Positions 26,601-40,090 of a stretch of 64,000 bases of DNA are shown piece by piece. Position 1 is the stretch's first letter, and each line of letters opens with the position of its first letter. Position numbers and translations under genes: made by a program. Origin of the DNA: Petrolisthes cinctipes (Eukaryota > Arthropoda > Malacostraca > Decapoda > Porcellanidae); contig JAWQEG010000412.1 in NCBI GenBank assembly GCA_033782935.1, positions 1,601,501-1,665,500 on the forward strand, given 5' to 3'. Below the pieces are notes generated by a model, which saw only the letters and a list, made by a program, of their open reading frames with translations, was not told the DNA's origin and did not search any database.

Positions 26601-28000
26601 TTTTGGTCACCTAAAAGATTAATTTTCAGTATGTTTTTGGCATGTATTTTGAAAATACTCTAACACGGAGTAGGCATGTACAGATCGCTTCTGGGACCCC
26701 TAAATATCGAATTTTCGGGTGTTTTGGGACTGAATTTGAGATATCGACTTTTTGGCACCTAAAAGATCGATTTTTAGCATGTTTTGAGCCTATATTTTGA
26801 AAATATTCTAGCACTGAGTAGGCATGTACAGATCGCTTCTGGGACCCCAAAATATCGAATTTTCAGGTGTTTTGAGCTTGAATTTGAGATATAAACGAGT
26901 ACAGAAGATGCATGCACATATCGACTTTTGGGCACCTAAAATATCGATTTTGAGCATGTTTTGAGCCTATATTTTGAAAACATTCTAGCTCTGAGTAGGC
27001 ATGTACAGATCGCTTCTGGGACCCCTAAATATTGAATTTTCGGGTGTTTAAGGCCAGAATTTGAGATATAAACGAGTACAGAAGATGCATGCACATATCG
27101 ACTTTTTGGCACCTAAAAGATCGATTTTCAGTATGTTTTTGGCCTGTATTTTGAAAATACTCTAACACGGAGTAGGCATGTACAAATCGCTTCTGGGACC
27201 CCTAAATATCGAATTTTCGGGTGTTTTGGGACTTAATTTGAGATATTGCCTTTACGCACCTAAAATATCGATTTTCAGTATGTTTTTTGCCTGTATTTTG
27301 AAAATACTCTAACACGGAGTAGGCATGTACAGATCGCTTCTGAGACCACAAAATATCGAATTTTCGGGTGTTTATGGCCAGAATTTGAGATATAAACGGG
27401 TACAGAAGATACATGCACATATCGACTTTTGGGCACCTAAAAGATCGATTTTCAGTATGTTTTTGGCCTGTATTTTGAAAATACTCTAACACGGAGTAGG
27501 CATGTACAGATCGCTTCTGGGACCCCTAAATATCGAATTTTCGGGTGTTTTAAGCCTGAATTTGAGATATAAACAGGTACTGAAGATGCATGCACATATC
27601 GACTTTTTGGAACCTAAAACATCGATTTTGAGCATGTTCTGGGCCTGTATTTTGAAAATACTCTAACACGGAGTAGGCATGTATAGATCGCCCCAAGGAC
27701 CCCTAAATATCGAATTTTCGGGTGTTTTGGGCCTTAATTTGAGTTACGACTTTTTGGCACCTAAAATATCGATTTTTAGCATGTTTTTAGCCTATAATTT
27801 GAAAATATTCTAGCACTGAGTAGGCATGTACAGATTGCTTCTGGGACCCCAAAATAGTGAATTTTCGGGTGTTTAGGGCCAGAATTTGAGATATAAACGG
27901 GTACTGAAGATGAATGCACATATCGACTTTTGGGCACCAAAAAGATCGATTTTCAGTATGTTTTTGGCCTGTAATTTGAAAATACTCTAACACGGAGTAG
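23697..28000. repeat. 2,152-bp tandem duplication inside higher-order copy 3
   Basis: Segment 23697-25848 is repeated at 25849-28000 with a constant offset of 2,152 bp, checked at several landmarks (23.72/25.88, 24.47/26.63, 25.05/27.20 and 25.64/27.79 kb). Differences are few: gatcgcaccaagg near 25537 against gatcgccccaagg near 27689, and tgtttctagcc near 26456 against tgtttttagcc near 24304. Near the right end of the first copy (25770-25830) the sequence reads gactttttggcacctaaaag, whereas the second (27920-27980) reads gacttttgggcaccaaaaag like copy 1 near 6020. The two ends have therefore different histories. Confidence 0.88.
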
Positions 28001-28239
28001 GCATGTACAGATCGCTTCTGGGACCCCTAAATATCGAATTCTCGGGTGTTTTGGGACAGAATTTGAGATATCGACTTTTTGGCACCTAAAAGATCGATTT
28101 TTAGCATGTTTTGAGCCTATATTTTGAAAATATTCTAGCACTGACTAGGCATGTACAGATCGCTTCTGGGACCCCAAAATATCGAATTTTCAGGTGTTTT
28201 GAACTTGAATTTGAGATATAAACGAGTACAGAAGATGCA

Positions 28240-29240
28240 TGCACATATCGACTTTTTGGCACCTAAAACATCGATTTTGAGCATGTTTTGGGCCTGTATT
28301 TTGTAAATACTCTAACACCGAGTAGGCATGTACAGATCGCTTTTGGGACCCCAAAATATCGAATTTTCGGGTGTTTTGGGCCTGAATTTGAGATATCGAC
28401 TTTTTGGCACCTAAAATATCGATTTTTAGCATGTTTTGAGCCTATAATTTGAAAATATTCTAGCACTGAGTAGGCATGTACAGATCGCTTCAGGGACCCC
28501 AAAATATCGAATTTTCGTGTGTTTTGAGCCTGAATTTGAGATATAAACGAGTACAGAAGATGCATGCACATATCGACTTTTGGGCACCTAAAATATCGAT
28601 TTTGAGCATGTTTTGAGCCTATATTTTGAAAACATTCTAGCACTGAGTAGGCATGTACAGATCGCTTATGGGACCCCAAAATATCGAATTTTCGGGTGTT
28701 TTGAGCCTGAATTTGAGATATAAACAAATATAGAAGATGCATACACATATTGACTTTGGGCACCAAAAATATCGATTTTCAGCATGTTTTGCGCCTGAAT
28801 TTTGAAAATACTCTAACACGGAGTAGGCATGTACAGATCGCTTCTGGGACCCCAAAATATCGAATTTTCGGGTGTTTAGGGCCAGAATTTGAGATATAAA
28901 CGGGTACTGAAAATGCATGCACATATCGACTTTTTGGCACCTAAAACATCGATTTTGAGCATGTTTTGGGCCTGTATTTTGTAAATACTCTAATACCGAG
29001 TAGGCATGTACAGATCGCTTTTGGGACCCCAAAATATCGAATTTTCGGGTGTTTTGGGCCTGAATTTGAGATATCGACTTTTTGGCACCTAAAATATCGA
29101 TTTTTAGCATGTTTTGAGCCTATAATTTGAAAATATTCTAGCACTGAGTAGGCATGTACAGATCGCTTCAGGGACCCCAAAATATCGAATTTTCGTGTGT
29201 TTTGAGCCTGAATTTGAGATATAAACGAGTACAGAAGATG
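28240..29240. repeat. Partial 678-bp duplication at the end of higher-order copy 3
   Basis: About 320 bp at 28240-28560 recurs at 28918-29238 (offset 678). It includes the unusual gtaaatactctaacaccgag monomer (near 28303; the second copy reads taataccgag near 28990) and the cgcttcagggacc variant (near 28493 and 29165). The total offset equals three long plus one 147-bp short monomer. The second copy leads into the caatatatt start of higher-order copy 4. Confidence 0.82.
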
Positions 29241-29277
29241 CATGCACATATCGACTTTTGGGCACCTAAAATATCGA

Positions 29278-32200
29278 TTTTCAATATATTTTGGCCTGTA
29301 TTTTGAAAATACTCTAACACGGAGTAGGCATGTACAGATCGCTTCTGGGACCCCAAAATATCGAATTTTCGGGTGTTTTGAGCGTGAATTTGAGATATAA
29401 ACGGGTACTGAAGATGCATGCACATATCGACTTTTGGGGACCTAAAACATCGATTTTGAGCATGTTTTAAGCCTTTATTTTGAAAATACTCTAACACGGA
29501 GTAGGCATGTGCAGATCGCTTCTGGGACCCAAAAATATCGAATTTTCGGGTTTTTAGGGCCAGAATTTGAGATATAAACGGGTACAGAAGATGCATGCAC
29601 ATATCTACTTTTGGGCACCTAAAAGATCGATTTTCAGTATGTTTTTGGCCTTAATTTTGAAAATACTCTAACACGGAGTAGGCATGTACAGATCGCTTTT
29701 GGGACGCCTAAATATCGAATTTTCGGGTGTTTTTGGCCTTAATTTGAGATATCGCCTTTACGCACCTAAAATATCGATTTTTAGCATGTTTTGAGCCTAT
29801 ATTTTTAAAATATTCTAGCACTGAGTAGGCATGTACAGATCGCTTCTGGGACCCCAAAATATCGAATTTTCGGGTGTTTTGAGCCTGAATTTAAGATATA
29901 AAGGAGTACAGAAGATGCATGCACATATCGACTTTTGGGCACCTAAAATATCGATTTTGAGCATGTTTTGAGCCTATATTTTGAAAACATTCTAGCACTG
30001 AGTAGGCATGTACAGATCGCTTCTGGGACCCCAAATACCGAATTTTCGGGTGTTTTGAGCCGGAATTTGAGATATAAACGAGTATAGAAGATGCATACAC
30101 ATATTGACTTTGGGCACCAAAAATATCGATTTTCAGCATGTTTTAAGCCAGAATTTTGAAATTACTCTTACACGGAGTAGGCAAGTACAGATCGCTTCTG
30201 GGACCCCAAAATATCGAATTTTCGGGTGTTTAGGGCCAGAATTTGAGATATAAACGGGTACAGAAGATGCATGCACATATCGACTTTTGGGCACCTAAAA
30301 GATCGAATTTCAGTATGTTTTTAGCCTCTATTTTCAAAATACTCTAACACGGAGTAGGCATGTACAGATTGCTTCTGGGACCCCAAAATATCGAATTATC
30401 GGGTGTTTTGGGCCTTAATTTGAGATATCGACTTTTTGGCAGCTAAAATATCGATTTTTAGCATGTTTTTAGCCTATATTTTAAAAATATATTAGCACTG
30501 AGTAGACATGTACAGATTGCTTCTGGGACCCCATAATATTGAATTTTCGGGTGTTTTTTGAGCCAGAATTTGAGATATAAACGGGTACAGAAGATACATG
30601 CACATATTGACTTTGGGTATCTAAAATATCGAATTTCAGCATGTTTTTAGCATATATTTTGAAAATATTCTAGCACTGAGTAGGCATGTACAGATTGCTT
30701 CTGGGACCCCAAAACATTGAATTTTCGGGTGTTTACGGCCAGAATTTAAGATATAAACGGGTACTGAAGATGCATGCACATATCGACTTTTTGGAACCTA
30801 AAACATCGATTTTGAGCATGTTTTGGGCCTGTATTTTGAAAATACTCTAACACGGAGTAGGCATGTATAGATCGCTTCTGGGACCCCTAAATATCGATTT
30901 TTCGGGTGTTTTGGCCCTTAATTTGAGATATCGACTTTTTGGCACCTAAAATATCGATTTTTAGCATGTTTTGAGCCTATATTTTGAAAATATTCTAGCA
31001 CTGAGTACGCATGTACAGATTGCTTCTGGGACCCCTAAATATTGAATTTTCGGGTGTTTTGGGCCTGAATTTGAGATATCGCCTCTATGCACCTAAAATA
31101 TCGATTTTTAGCATGTTTTGAGCTCATATTTTGAAAATACTCTAACACGGAGTAGGCATGTACAGATCGCTTCTGGGACCCCAAAATATCGAATTTTCGG
31201 GTGTTTTGAGCCTGAATTTGAGATATAAACGGGTACTGAAGATGCATGCACATATCGACTTTTTGGAACCTAAAACATCGATTTTGAGCATGTTTTGGGC
31301 CTGTATTTTGAAAATACTCTAACACGGAGTAGGCATGTATAGATCGCTTCTGGGACCCCTAAATATCGATTTTTCGGGTGTTTTGGCCCTTAATTTGAGA
31401 TATCGACTTTTTGGCACCTAAAATATCGATTTTTAGCATGTTTTGAGCCTATATTTTGAAAATATTCTAGCACTGAGTACGCATGTACAGATTGCTTCTG
31501 GGATCCCAAAATATTGAATTTTCGGGTGTTTAGGGCCAGAATTTGAGATTTAAACGGGTACAGAAGATGCATGCACATATCGACTTTTGGTCACCTAAAA
31601 GATTAATTTTCAGTATGTTTTTGGCATGTATTTTGAAAATACTCTAACACGGAGTAGGCATGTACAGATCGCTTCTGGGACCCCTAAATATCGAATTTTC
31701 GGGTGTTTTGGGACTGAATTTGAGATATCGACTTTTTGGCACCTAAAAGATCGATTTTTAGCATGTTTTTAGACTAAATTTTGAAAATATTCTAGCACTG
31801 AGTAGGCATGTACAGATCGCTTCTGGGACCCCAAAATATCGAATTTTCAGGTGTTTTGAGCTTGAATTTGAGATATAAACGAGTACAGAAGATGCATGCA
31901 CATATCGACTTTTGGGCACCTAAAATATCGATTTTGAGCATGTTTTGAGCCTATATTTTGAAAACATTCTAGCTCTGAGTAGGCATGTACAGTTTGCTTC
32001 TGGGACCCAAAAATATCGAATTTTCGGGTGTTTAGGGCCAGAATTTGAGATATAAACGAGTACAGAAGATGCATGCACATATCGACTTTTTGGCACCTAA
32101 AAGATCGATTTTCAGTATGTTTTTGGCCTGTATTTTGAAAATACTCTAACACGGAGTAGGCATGTACAGATCGCTTCTGGGACCCCTAAATATCGAATTT

Positions 32201-33610
32201 TCGGGTGTTTTGGGACTTAATTTGAGATATTGCCTTTACGCACCTAAAATATCGATTTTCAGTATGTTTTTTGCCTGTATTTTGAAAATACTCTAACACG
32301 GAGTAGGCATGTACAGATCGCTTCTGAGACCACAAAATATCGAATTTTCGGGTGTTTATGGCCAGAATTTGAGATATAAACGGGTACAGAAGATACATGC
32401 ACATATCGACTTTTGGGCACCTAAAAGATCGATTTTCAGTATGTTTTTGGCCTGTATTTTGAAAATACTCTAACACGGAGTAGGCATGTACAGATCGCTT
32501 CTGGGACCCCTAAATATCGAATTTTCGGGTGTTTTAAGCCTGAATTTGAGATATAAACAGGTACTGAAGATGCATGCACATATCGACTTTTTGGAACCTA
32601 AAACATCGATTTTGAGCATGTTCTGGGCCTGTATTTTGAAAATACTCTAACACGGAGTAGGCATGTATAGATCGCCCCAATGACCCCTAAATATCGAATT
32701 TTCGGGTGTTTTGGGCCTTAATTTGAGTTACGACTTTTTGGCACCTAAAATATCGATTTTTAGCATGTTTTTAGCCTATAATTTGAAAATATTCTAGCAC
32801 TGAGTAGGCATGTACAGATTGCTTCTGGTACCCCAAAATATTGAATTTTCGGGTGTTTAGGGCCAGAATTTGAGATATAAACGGGTACAGAAGATGCATG
32901 CACATATCGACTTTTGGGCACCAAAAAGATCGATTTTCAGTATGTTTTTGGCCTGTAATTTGAAAATACTCTAACACAGAGTAGGCATGTACAGATCGCT
33001 TCTGGGACCCCTAAATATCGAATTTTCGGGTGTTTTGGGACAGAATTTGAGATATCGACTTTTTGGCACCTAAAAGATCGATTTTTAGCATGTTTTGAGC
33101 CTATATTTTGAAAATATTCTAGCACTGAGTAGGCATGTACAGATCGCTTCTGGGACCCCAAAATATCGAATTTTCAGGTGTTTTGAGCTTGAATTTGAGA
33201 TATAAACGAGTACAGAAGATGCATGCACATATCGACTTTGGGCACCTAAAATATCGATTTTGAGCATGTTTTGAGCCTATATTTTGAAAACATTCTAGCT
33301 CTGAGTAGGCATGTACAGATCGCTTCTGGGACCCAAAAATATCGAATTTTCGGGTGTTTAAGGCCAGAATTTGAGATATAAACGAGTACAGAAGATGCAT
33401 GCACATATTGACTTTGGGCACCAAAAATATCGATTTTCAGCATGTTTTGCGCCTGAATTTTGAAAATACTCTAACACGGAGTAGGCATGTACAGATCGCT
33501 TCTGGGACCCCAAAATATCGAATTTTCGGGTGTTTAGGGCCAGAATTTGAGATATAAACGGGTACAGAAGATGCATGCACATATAGACTTTTGGGCACCT
33601 AAAAGATCGA
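29278..33610. repeat. Higher-order copy 4 (4,333 bp), shortest complete form
   Basis: Bounded by successive caatatatt variants. It lacks both the 2588-4916 segment of copy 1 and the duplications of copies 3 and 5, and so is the most compact complete unit in the window. Private changes include ttacacgg near 30170, ggcagctaaa near 30440 and an extra T in gtgttttttgagcc near 30553. Confidence 0.88.
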
Positions 33611-36600
33611 TTTTCAATATATTTTGGCCTGTATTTTGAAAATACTCTAACACGGAGTAGGCATGTACAGATCGCTTCTGGGACCCCAAAATATCGAATT
33701 TTCGGGTGTTTTGAGCGTGAATTTGAGATATAAACGGGTACTGAAGATGCATGCACATATCGACTTTTGGGGACCTAAAACATCGATTTTGAGCATGTTT
33801 TAAGCCTTTATTTTGAAAATACTCTAACACGGAGTAGGCATGTGCAGATCGCTTCTGGGACCCAAAAATATCGAATTTTCGGGTTTTTAGGGCCAGAATT
33901 TGAGATATAAACGGGTACAGAAGATGCATGCACATATCTACTTTTGGGCACCTAAAAGATCGATTTTCAGTATGTTTTTGGCCTTAATTTTGAAAATACT
34001 CTAACACGGAGTAGGCATGTACAGATCGCTTTTGGGACGCCTAAATATCGAATTTTCGGGTGTTTTTGGCCTTAATTTGAGATATCGCCTTTACGCACCT
34101 AAAATATCGATTTTTAGCATGTTTTGAGCCTATATTTTTAAAATATTCTAGCACTGAGTAGGCATGTACAGATCGCTTCTGGGACCCCAAAATATCGAAT
34201 TTTCGGGTGTTTTGAGCCTGAATTTAAGATATAAACGAGTACAGAAGATGCATGCACATATCGACTTTTGGGCACCTAAAATATCGATTTTGAGCATGTT
34301 TTGAGCCTATATTTTGAAAACATTCTAGCACTGAGTAGGCATGTACAGATCGCTTCTGGGACCCCAAATACCGAATTTTCGGGTGTTTTGAGCCGGAATT
34401 TGAGATATAAACGAGTATAGAAGATGCATACACATATTGACTTTGGGCACCAAAAATATCGATTTTCAGCATGTTTTAAGCCAAAATTTTGAAATTACTC
34501 TAACACGGAGTAGGCGAGTACAGATCGCTTCTGGGACCCCAAAATATCGAATTTTCAGGGGGTTTAGGGCCAGAATTTGAGATATAAACGGGTACAGAAG
34601 ATGCATGCACATATCGACTTTTGGGCACCTAAAAGATCGATTTTCAGTATGTTTTTGGCCTCTATTTTCAAAATACTCTAACACGGAGTAGGCATGTACA
34701 GATTGCTTCTGGGACCCCAAAATATCGAATTATCGGGTGTTTTGGGCCTTAATTTGAGATATCGACTTTTCGGCACCTAAAATATCGATTTTTAGCATGT
34801 TTTTAGCCTATATTTTAAAAATATATTAGCACTGAGTAGACATGTACAGATTGCTTCTGAGACCCCAAAATATTGAATTTTAGGGTGTTTTTGAGCCAGA
34901 ATTTGAGATATAAACGGGTACAGAAGATACATGCACATATTGACTTTGGGTATCTAAAATATCGAATTTCAGCATGTTTTTAGCATATATTTTGAAAATA
35001 TTCTAGCACTGAGTAGGCATGTACAGATTGCTTCTGGGACCCAAAAACATTGAATTTTCGGGTGTTTACGGCCAGAATTTAAGATATAAACGGGTACTGA
35101 AGATGCATGCACATATCGACTTTTTGGAACCTAAAACATCGATTTTGAGCATGTTTTGGGCCTGTATTTTGAAAATACTCTAACACGGAGTAGGCATGTA
35201 TAGATCGCTTCTGGGACCCCTAAATATCGATTTTTCGGGTGTTTTGGCCCTTAATTTGAGATATCGACTTTTTGGCACCTAAAATATCGATTTTTAGCAT
35301 GTTTTGAGCCTATATTTTGAAAATATTCTAGCACTGAGTACGCATGTACAGATTGCTTCTGGAACCCCTAAATATCGAATTTTCGGGTGTTTTGGGCCTG
35401 AATTTGAGATATCGCCTCTATGCACCTAAAATATCGATTTTTAGCATGTTTTGAGCTCATATTTTGAAAATACTCTAACACGGAGTAGGCATGTACAGAT
35501 CGCTTCTGGGACCCCAAAATATCGAATTTTCGGGTGTTTTGAGCTGAATTTGAGATATAAACGGGTACTGAAGATCCATGCACATATCGACTTTTTGGAA
35601 CCTAAAACATCGATTTTGAGCATGTTTTGGGCCTGTATTTTGAAAATACTCTAACACGGAGTAGGCATGTATAGATCGCTTCTGGGACACCTAAATATCG
35701 ATTTTTCGGGTGTTTTGGCCCTTAATTTGAGATATCGACTTTTTGGCACCTAAAATATCGATTTTTAGCATGTTTTGAGCCTATATTTTGAAAATATTCT
35801 AGCACTGAGTACGCATGTACAGATTGCTTCTGGGATCCCAAAATATTAAATTTTCGGGTGTTTAGGGCCAGAATTTGAGATTTAAACGGGTACAGAAGAT
35901 GCATGCACATATCGACTTTTGGTCACCTAAAAGATTAATTTTCAGTATGTTTTTGGCATGTATTTTGAAAATACTCTAACACGGAGTAGGCATGTACAGA
36001 TCGCTTCTGGGACACCTAAATATCGATTTTTCGGGTGTTTTGGCCCTTAATTTGAGATATCGACTTTTTGGCACCTAAAATATCGATTTTTAGCATGTTT
36101 TGAGCCTATATTTTGAAAATATTCTAGCACTTAGTACGCATGTACAGATTGCTTCTGGGACCCCTAAATATCGAATTTTCGGGTGTTTTGGGCCTGAATT
36201 TGAGATATCGCCTCTATGCACCTAAAATATCGATTTTTAGCATGTTTTGAGCTCATATTTTGAAAATACTCTAACACGGAGTAGGCATGTACAGATCGCT
36301 TCTGGGACCCCAAAATATCGAATTTTCGGGTGTTTTGAGACTGAATTTGAGATATAAACGGGTACTGAAGATGCATGCACATATCGACTTTTTGGAACCT
36401 AAAACATCGATTTTGAGCATGTTTTGGGCCTGTATTTTGAAAATACTCTAACACGGAGTAGGCATGTATAGATCGCTTCTGGGACCCCTAAATATCGATT
36501 TTTCGGGTGTTTTGGCCTTTAATTTGAGATATCGACTTTTTGGCACCTAAAATATCGATTTTTAGCATGTTTTGAGCCTATATTTTGAAAATATTCTAGC

Positions 36601-38741
36601 ACTGAGTACGCATGTACAGATTGCTTCTGGGATCCCAAAATATTGAATTTTCGGGTGGTTAGGGCCAGAATTTGAGATTTAAACGGGTACAGAAGATGCA
36701 TGCACATATCGACTTTTGGTCACCTAAAAGATTAATTTTCAGTATGTTTTTGGCATGTATTTTGAAAATACTCTAACACGGAGTAGGCATGCACAGATCG
36801 CTTCTGGGACCCCTAAATATCGAATTTTCGGGTGTTTTGGGACTGAATTTGAGATATCGACTTTTTTGGCACCTAAAAGATCGATTTTTAGCATGTTTTT
36901 AGACTAAATTTTGAAAATATTCTAGCACTGAGTAGGCATGTACAGATCGCTTCTGGGACCCCAAAATATCGAATTTTCAGGTGTTTTGAGCTTGAATTTG
37001 AGATATAAACGAGTACAGAAGATGCATGCACATATCGACTTTTGGGCACCTAAAATATCGATTTTGAGCATGTTTTGAGCCTATATTTTGAAAACATTCT
37101 AGCTCTGAGTAGGCATGTACAGTTTGCTTCTGGGACCCAAAAATATCAAATTTTCGGGTGTTTAGGGCCAGAATTTGAGATATAAACGAGTACAGAAGAT
37201 GCATGCACATATCGACTTTTTGGCACCTAAAAGATCGATTTTCAGTATGTTTTTGGCCTGTATTTTGAAAATACTCTAACACGGAGTAGGCATGTACAGA
37301 TCGCTTCTGGGACCCCTAAATATCGAATTTTCGGGTGTTTTGGGACTTAATTTGAGATATTGCCTTTACGCACCTAAAATATCGATTTTCAGTATGTTTT
37401 TTGCCTGTATTTTGAAAATACTCTAACACGGAGTAGGCATGTACAGATCGCTTCTGAGACCACAAAATATCGAATTTTCGGGTGTTTATGGCCAGAATTT
37501 GAGATATAAACGGGTACAGAAGATACATGCACATATCGACTTTTGGGCACCTAAAAGATCGATTTTCAGTATGTTTTTGGCCTGTATTTTGAAAATACTC
37601 TAACACGGAGTAGGCATGTACAGATCGCTTCTGGGACCCCTAAATATCGAATTTTCGGGTGTTTTAAGCCTGAATTTGAGATATAAACAGGTACTGAAGA
37701 TGCATGCACATATCGACTTTTTGGAACCTAAAACATCGATTTTGAGCATGTTCTGGGCCTGTATTTTGAAAATACTCTAACACGGAGTAGGCATGTATAG
37801 ATCGCCCCAAGGACCCCTAAATATCGAATTTTCGGGTGTTTTGGGCCTTAATTTGAGTTACGACTTTTTGGCACCTAAAATATCGATTTTTAGCATGTTT
37901 TTAGCCTATAATTTGAAAATATTCTAGCACTGAGTAGGCATGTACAGATTGCTTCTGGTACCCCAAAATATTGAATTTTCGGGTGTTTAGGGCCAGAATT
38001 TGAGATATAAACGGGTACAGAAGATGCATGCACATATCGACTTTTGGGCACCAAAAAGATCGATTTTCAGTATGTTTTTGGCCTGTAATTTGAAAATACT
38101 CTAACACAGAGTTGGCATGTACAGATCGCTTCTGGGACCCCTAAATATCGAATTTTCGGGTGTTTTGGGACAGAATTTGAGATATCGACTTTTTGGCACC
38201 TAAAAGATAGATTTTTAGCATGTTTTGAGCCTATATTTTGAAAATATTCTAGCACTGAGTAGGCATGTACAGATCGCTTCTGGGACCCCAAAATATCGAA
38301 TTTTCGGGTGTTTTGAGCCTGAATTTAAGATATAAACGAGTACAGAAGATGCATGCACATATCGACTTTTGGGCACCTAAAATATCGATTTTTAGCATGT
38401 TTTGAGCCTATATTTTGAAAACATTCTAGCACTGAGTAGGCATGTACAGATCGCTTATGGGACCCCAAAATATCGAATTTTCGGGTGTTTTGAGCCTGAA
38501 TTTGAGATATAAACGAGTATAGAAGATGCATACACATATTGACTTTGGGCACCAAAAATATCGATTTTCAGCATGTTTTGCGCCTGAATTTTGGAAATAC
38601 TCTAACACGGAGTAGGCATGTACAGATCGCTTCTGGGACCCCAAAATATCGAATTTTCGGGTGTTTAGGGCCAGAATTTGAGATATAAACGGGTACAGAA
38701 GATGCATGCACATATAGACTTTTGGGCACCTAAAAGATCGA
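33611..38741. repeat. Higher-order copy 5 (5,131 bp) with a 797-bp duplication
   Basis: Equals copy 4 plus 798 bp. The excess is explained by a local tandem duplication of about 797 bp (35342-36137 against 36138-36934). A one-base loss (gagctgaatttgag near 35544) is present only in the first duplicate. The rest is colinear with copy 4. Confidence 0.88.
35342..36934. repeat. 797-bp tandem duplication inside higher-order copy 5
   Basis: Phase markers at 35342 and 36138 and at 35813 and 36610 are 796 and 797 bp apart, and the two units match monomer by monomer. They include the gtacgcatg short-monomer variant and the cctctatgcacc short monomer. This accounts for the whole length difference from copy 4. 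Confidence 0.85.
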
Positions 38742-40090
38742 TTTTCAATATATTTTGGCCTGTATTTTGAAAAAACTCTAACACGGAGTAGGCATGTACA
38801 GATCGCTTCTGGGACCCCAAAATATCGAATTTTCGGGTGTTTTGAGCGTGAATTTGCGATATAAACGGGTACTGAAGATGCATGCACATATCGACTTTTG
38901 GGGACCTAAAACATCGATTTTGAGCATGTTTTAAGCCTTTATTTTGAAAATACTCTAACACGGAGTATGCATGTGCAGATCGCTTCTGGGACCCAAAAAT
39001 ATCGAATTTTCGGGTTTTTAGGGCCAGAATTTGAGATATAAACGGGTACAGAAGATGCATGCACATATCTACTTGTGGGCACCTAAAAGATCGATTTTCA
39101 GTATGTTTTTGGCCTTAATTTTGAAAATACTCTAAAACGGAGTAGGCATGTACAGATCGCTTTTGGGACGCCTAAATATCGAATTTTCGGGTGTTTTTGG
39201 CCTTAATTTGAGATATCGCCTTTACGCACATAAAATATCGATTTTTAGCATGTTTTGAGCCTATATTTTTAAAATATTCTAGCACTGAGTAGGCATGTAC
39301 AGATCGCTTCTGGGACCCCAAAATATCAAATTTTCGGGTGTTTTGAGCCTGAATTTAAGATATAAACGAGTACAGAAGATGCATGCACATATCGACTTTT
39401 GGGCACCTAAAATATCGATTTTGAGCATGTTTTGAGCCTATATTTTGAAAACATTCTAGCACTGAGTAGGCATGTACAGATCGCTTCTGGGACCCCAAAT
39501 ACCGAATTTTCGGGTGTTTTGAGCCGGAATTTGAGATATAAACGAGTATAGAAGATGCATACACATATTGACTTTGGGCACCAAAAATATCGATTTTCAG
39601 CATGTTTTAAGCCAGAATTTTGAAAATACTCTAACACGGAGTAGGCAAGTACAGATCGCTTCTGGGACCCCAAAATATCGAATATTCGGGGGTTTAGGGC
39701 CAGAATTTGAGATATAAACGGGTACAGAAGATGCATGCACATATCGACTTTTGGGCACCTAAAAGATCGATTTTCAGTATGTTTTTGGCCTGTATTTTGA
39801 AAATACTCTAACACGGAGTAGGCATGTACAGATTGCTTCTGGGACCCCAAAATATCGAATTATCGGGTGTTTTGGGCCTTAATTTGAGATATCGACTTTT
39901 CGGCACCTAAAATATCGATTTTTAGCATGTTTTTAGCCTATATTTTAAAAATATATTAGCACTGAGTAGACATGTACAGATTGCTTCTGGGACCCCAAAA
40001 TATTGAATTTTCGGGTGTTTTGAGCCAGAATTTGAGACATAAACGGGTACAGAAGATACATGCACATATTGACTTTGGGTATCTAAAATA
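38742..40090. repeat. Higher-order copy 6, truncated after about 1.35 kb
   Basis: Follows copy 5 at offset 5,131 from 38742 to about 40085, including the ccccaaataccg variant near 39496. At the gggtatctaaaatatcg monomer it changes: copies 1-5 continue with aatttcagcatgtttttagc, whereas here the sequence continues with gattttcagcatgttttggg. This is the right-hand edge of the domain I higher-order family in the window. Confidence 0.85.

Larger units (their letters stand above)
20816..29277. repeat. Higher-order copy 3 (8,462 bp)
   Basis: From 20816 to about 24221 it follows copy 2 at offset 14,121 with only scattered single-base changes (for example ggggtttt for ggggttta near 21767, and gggacccc for gggaaccc near 22567). 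From about 24200 it follows the copy 1 route near 5772 (offset 18,426) rather than the copy 2 route. It then contains a 2,152-bp tandem duplication and a partial 678-bp duplication, which together make it longer than copies 4 and 5. Confidence 0.88.
1..40090. repeat. Domain I: six near-identical higher-order repeat copies of variable length
   Basis: The unique variant ttttcaatatattttggcc occurs at 61, 6695, 20816, 29278, 33611 and 38742 and is used here to start each copy. The one-base-deleted variant ccccaaataccgaattttcg follows each start at a constant distance (near 811, 7445, 21566, 30028, 34361 and 39496). Copies share long colinear stretches with almost no differences, while neighbouring monomers within a copy differ clearly. 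This is the signature of recent amplification of multi-monomer blocks. The copies differ in length by whole numbers of monomers. Confidence 0.93.
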
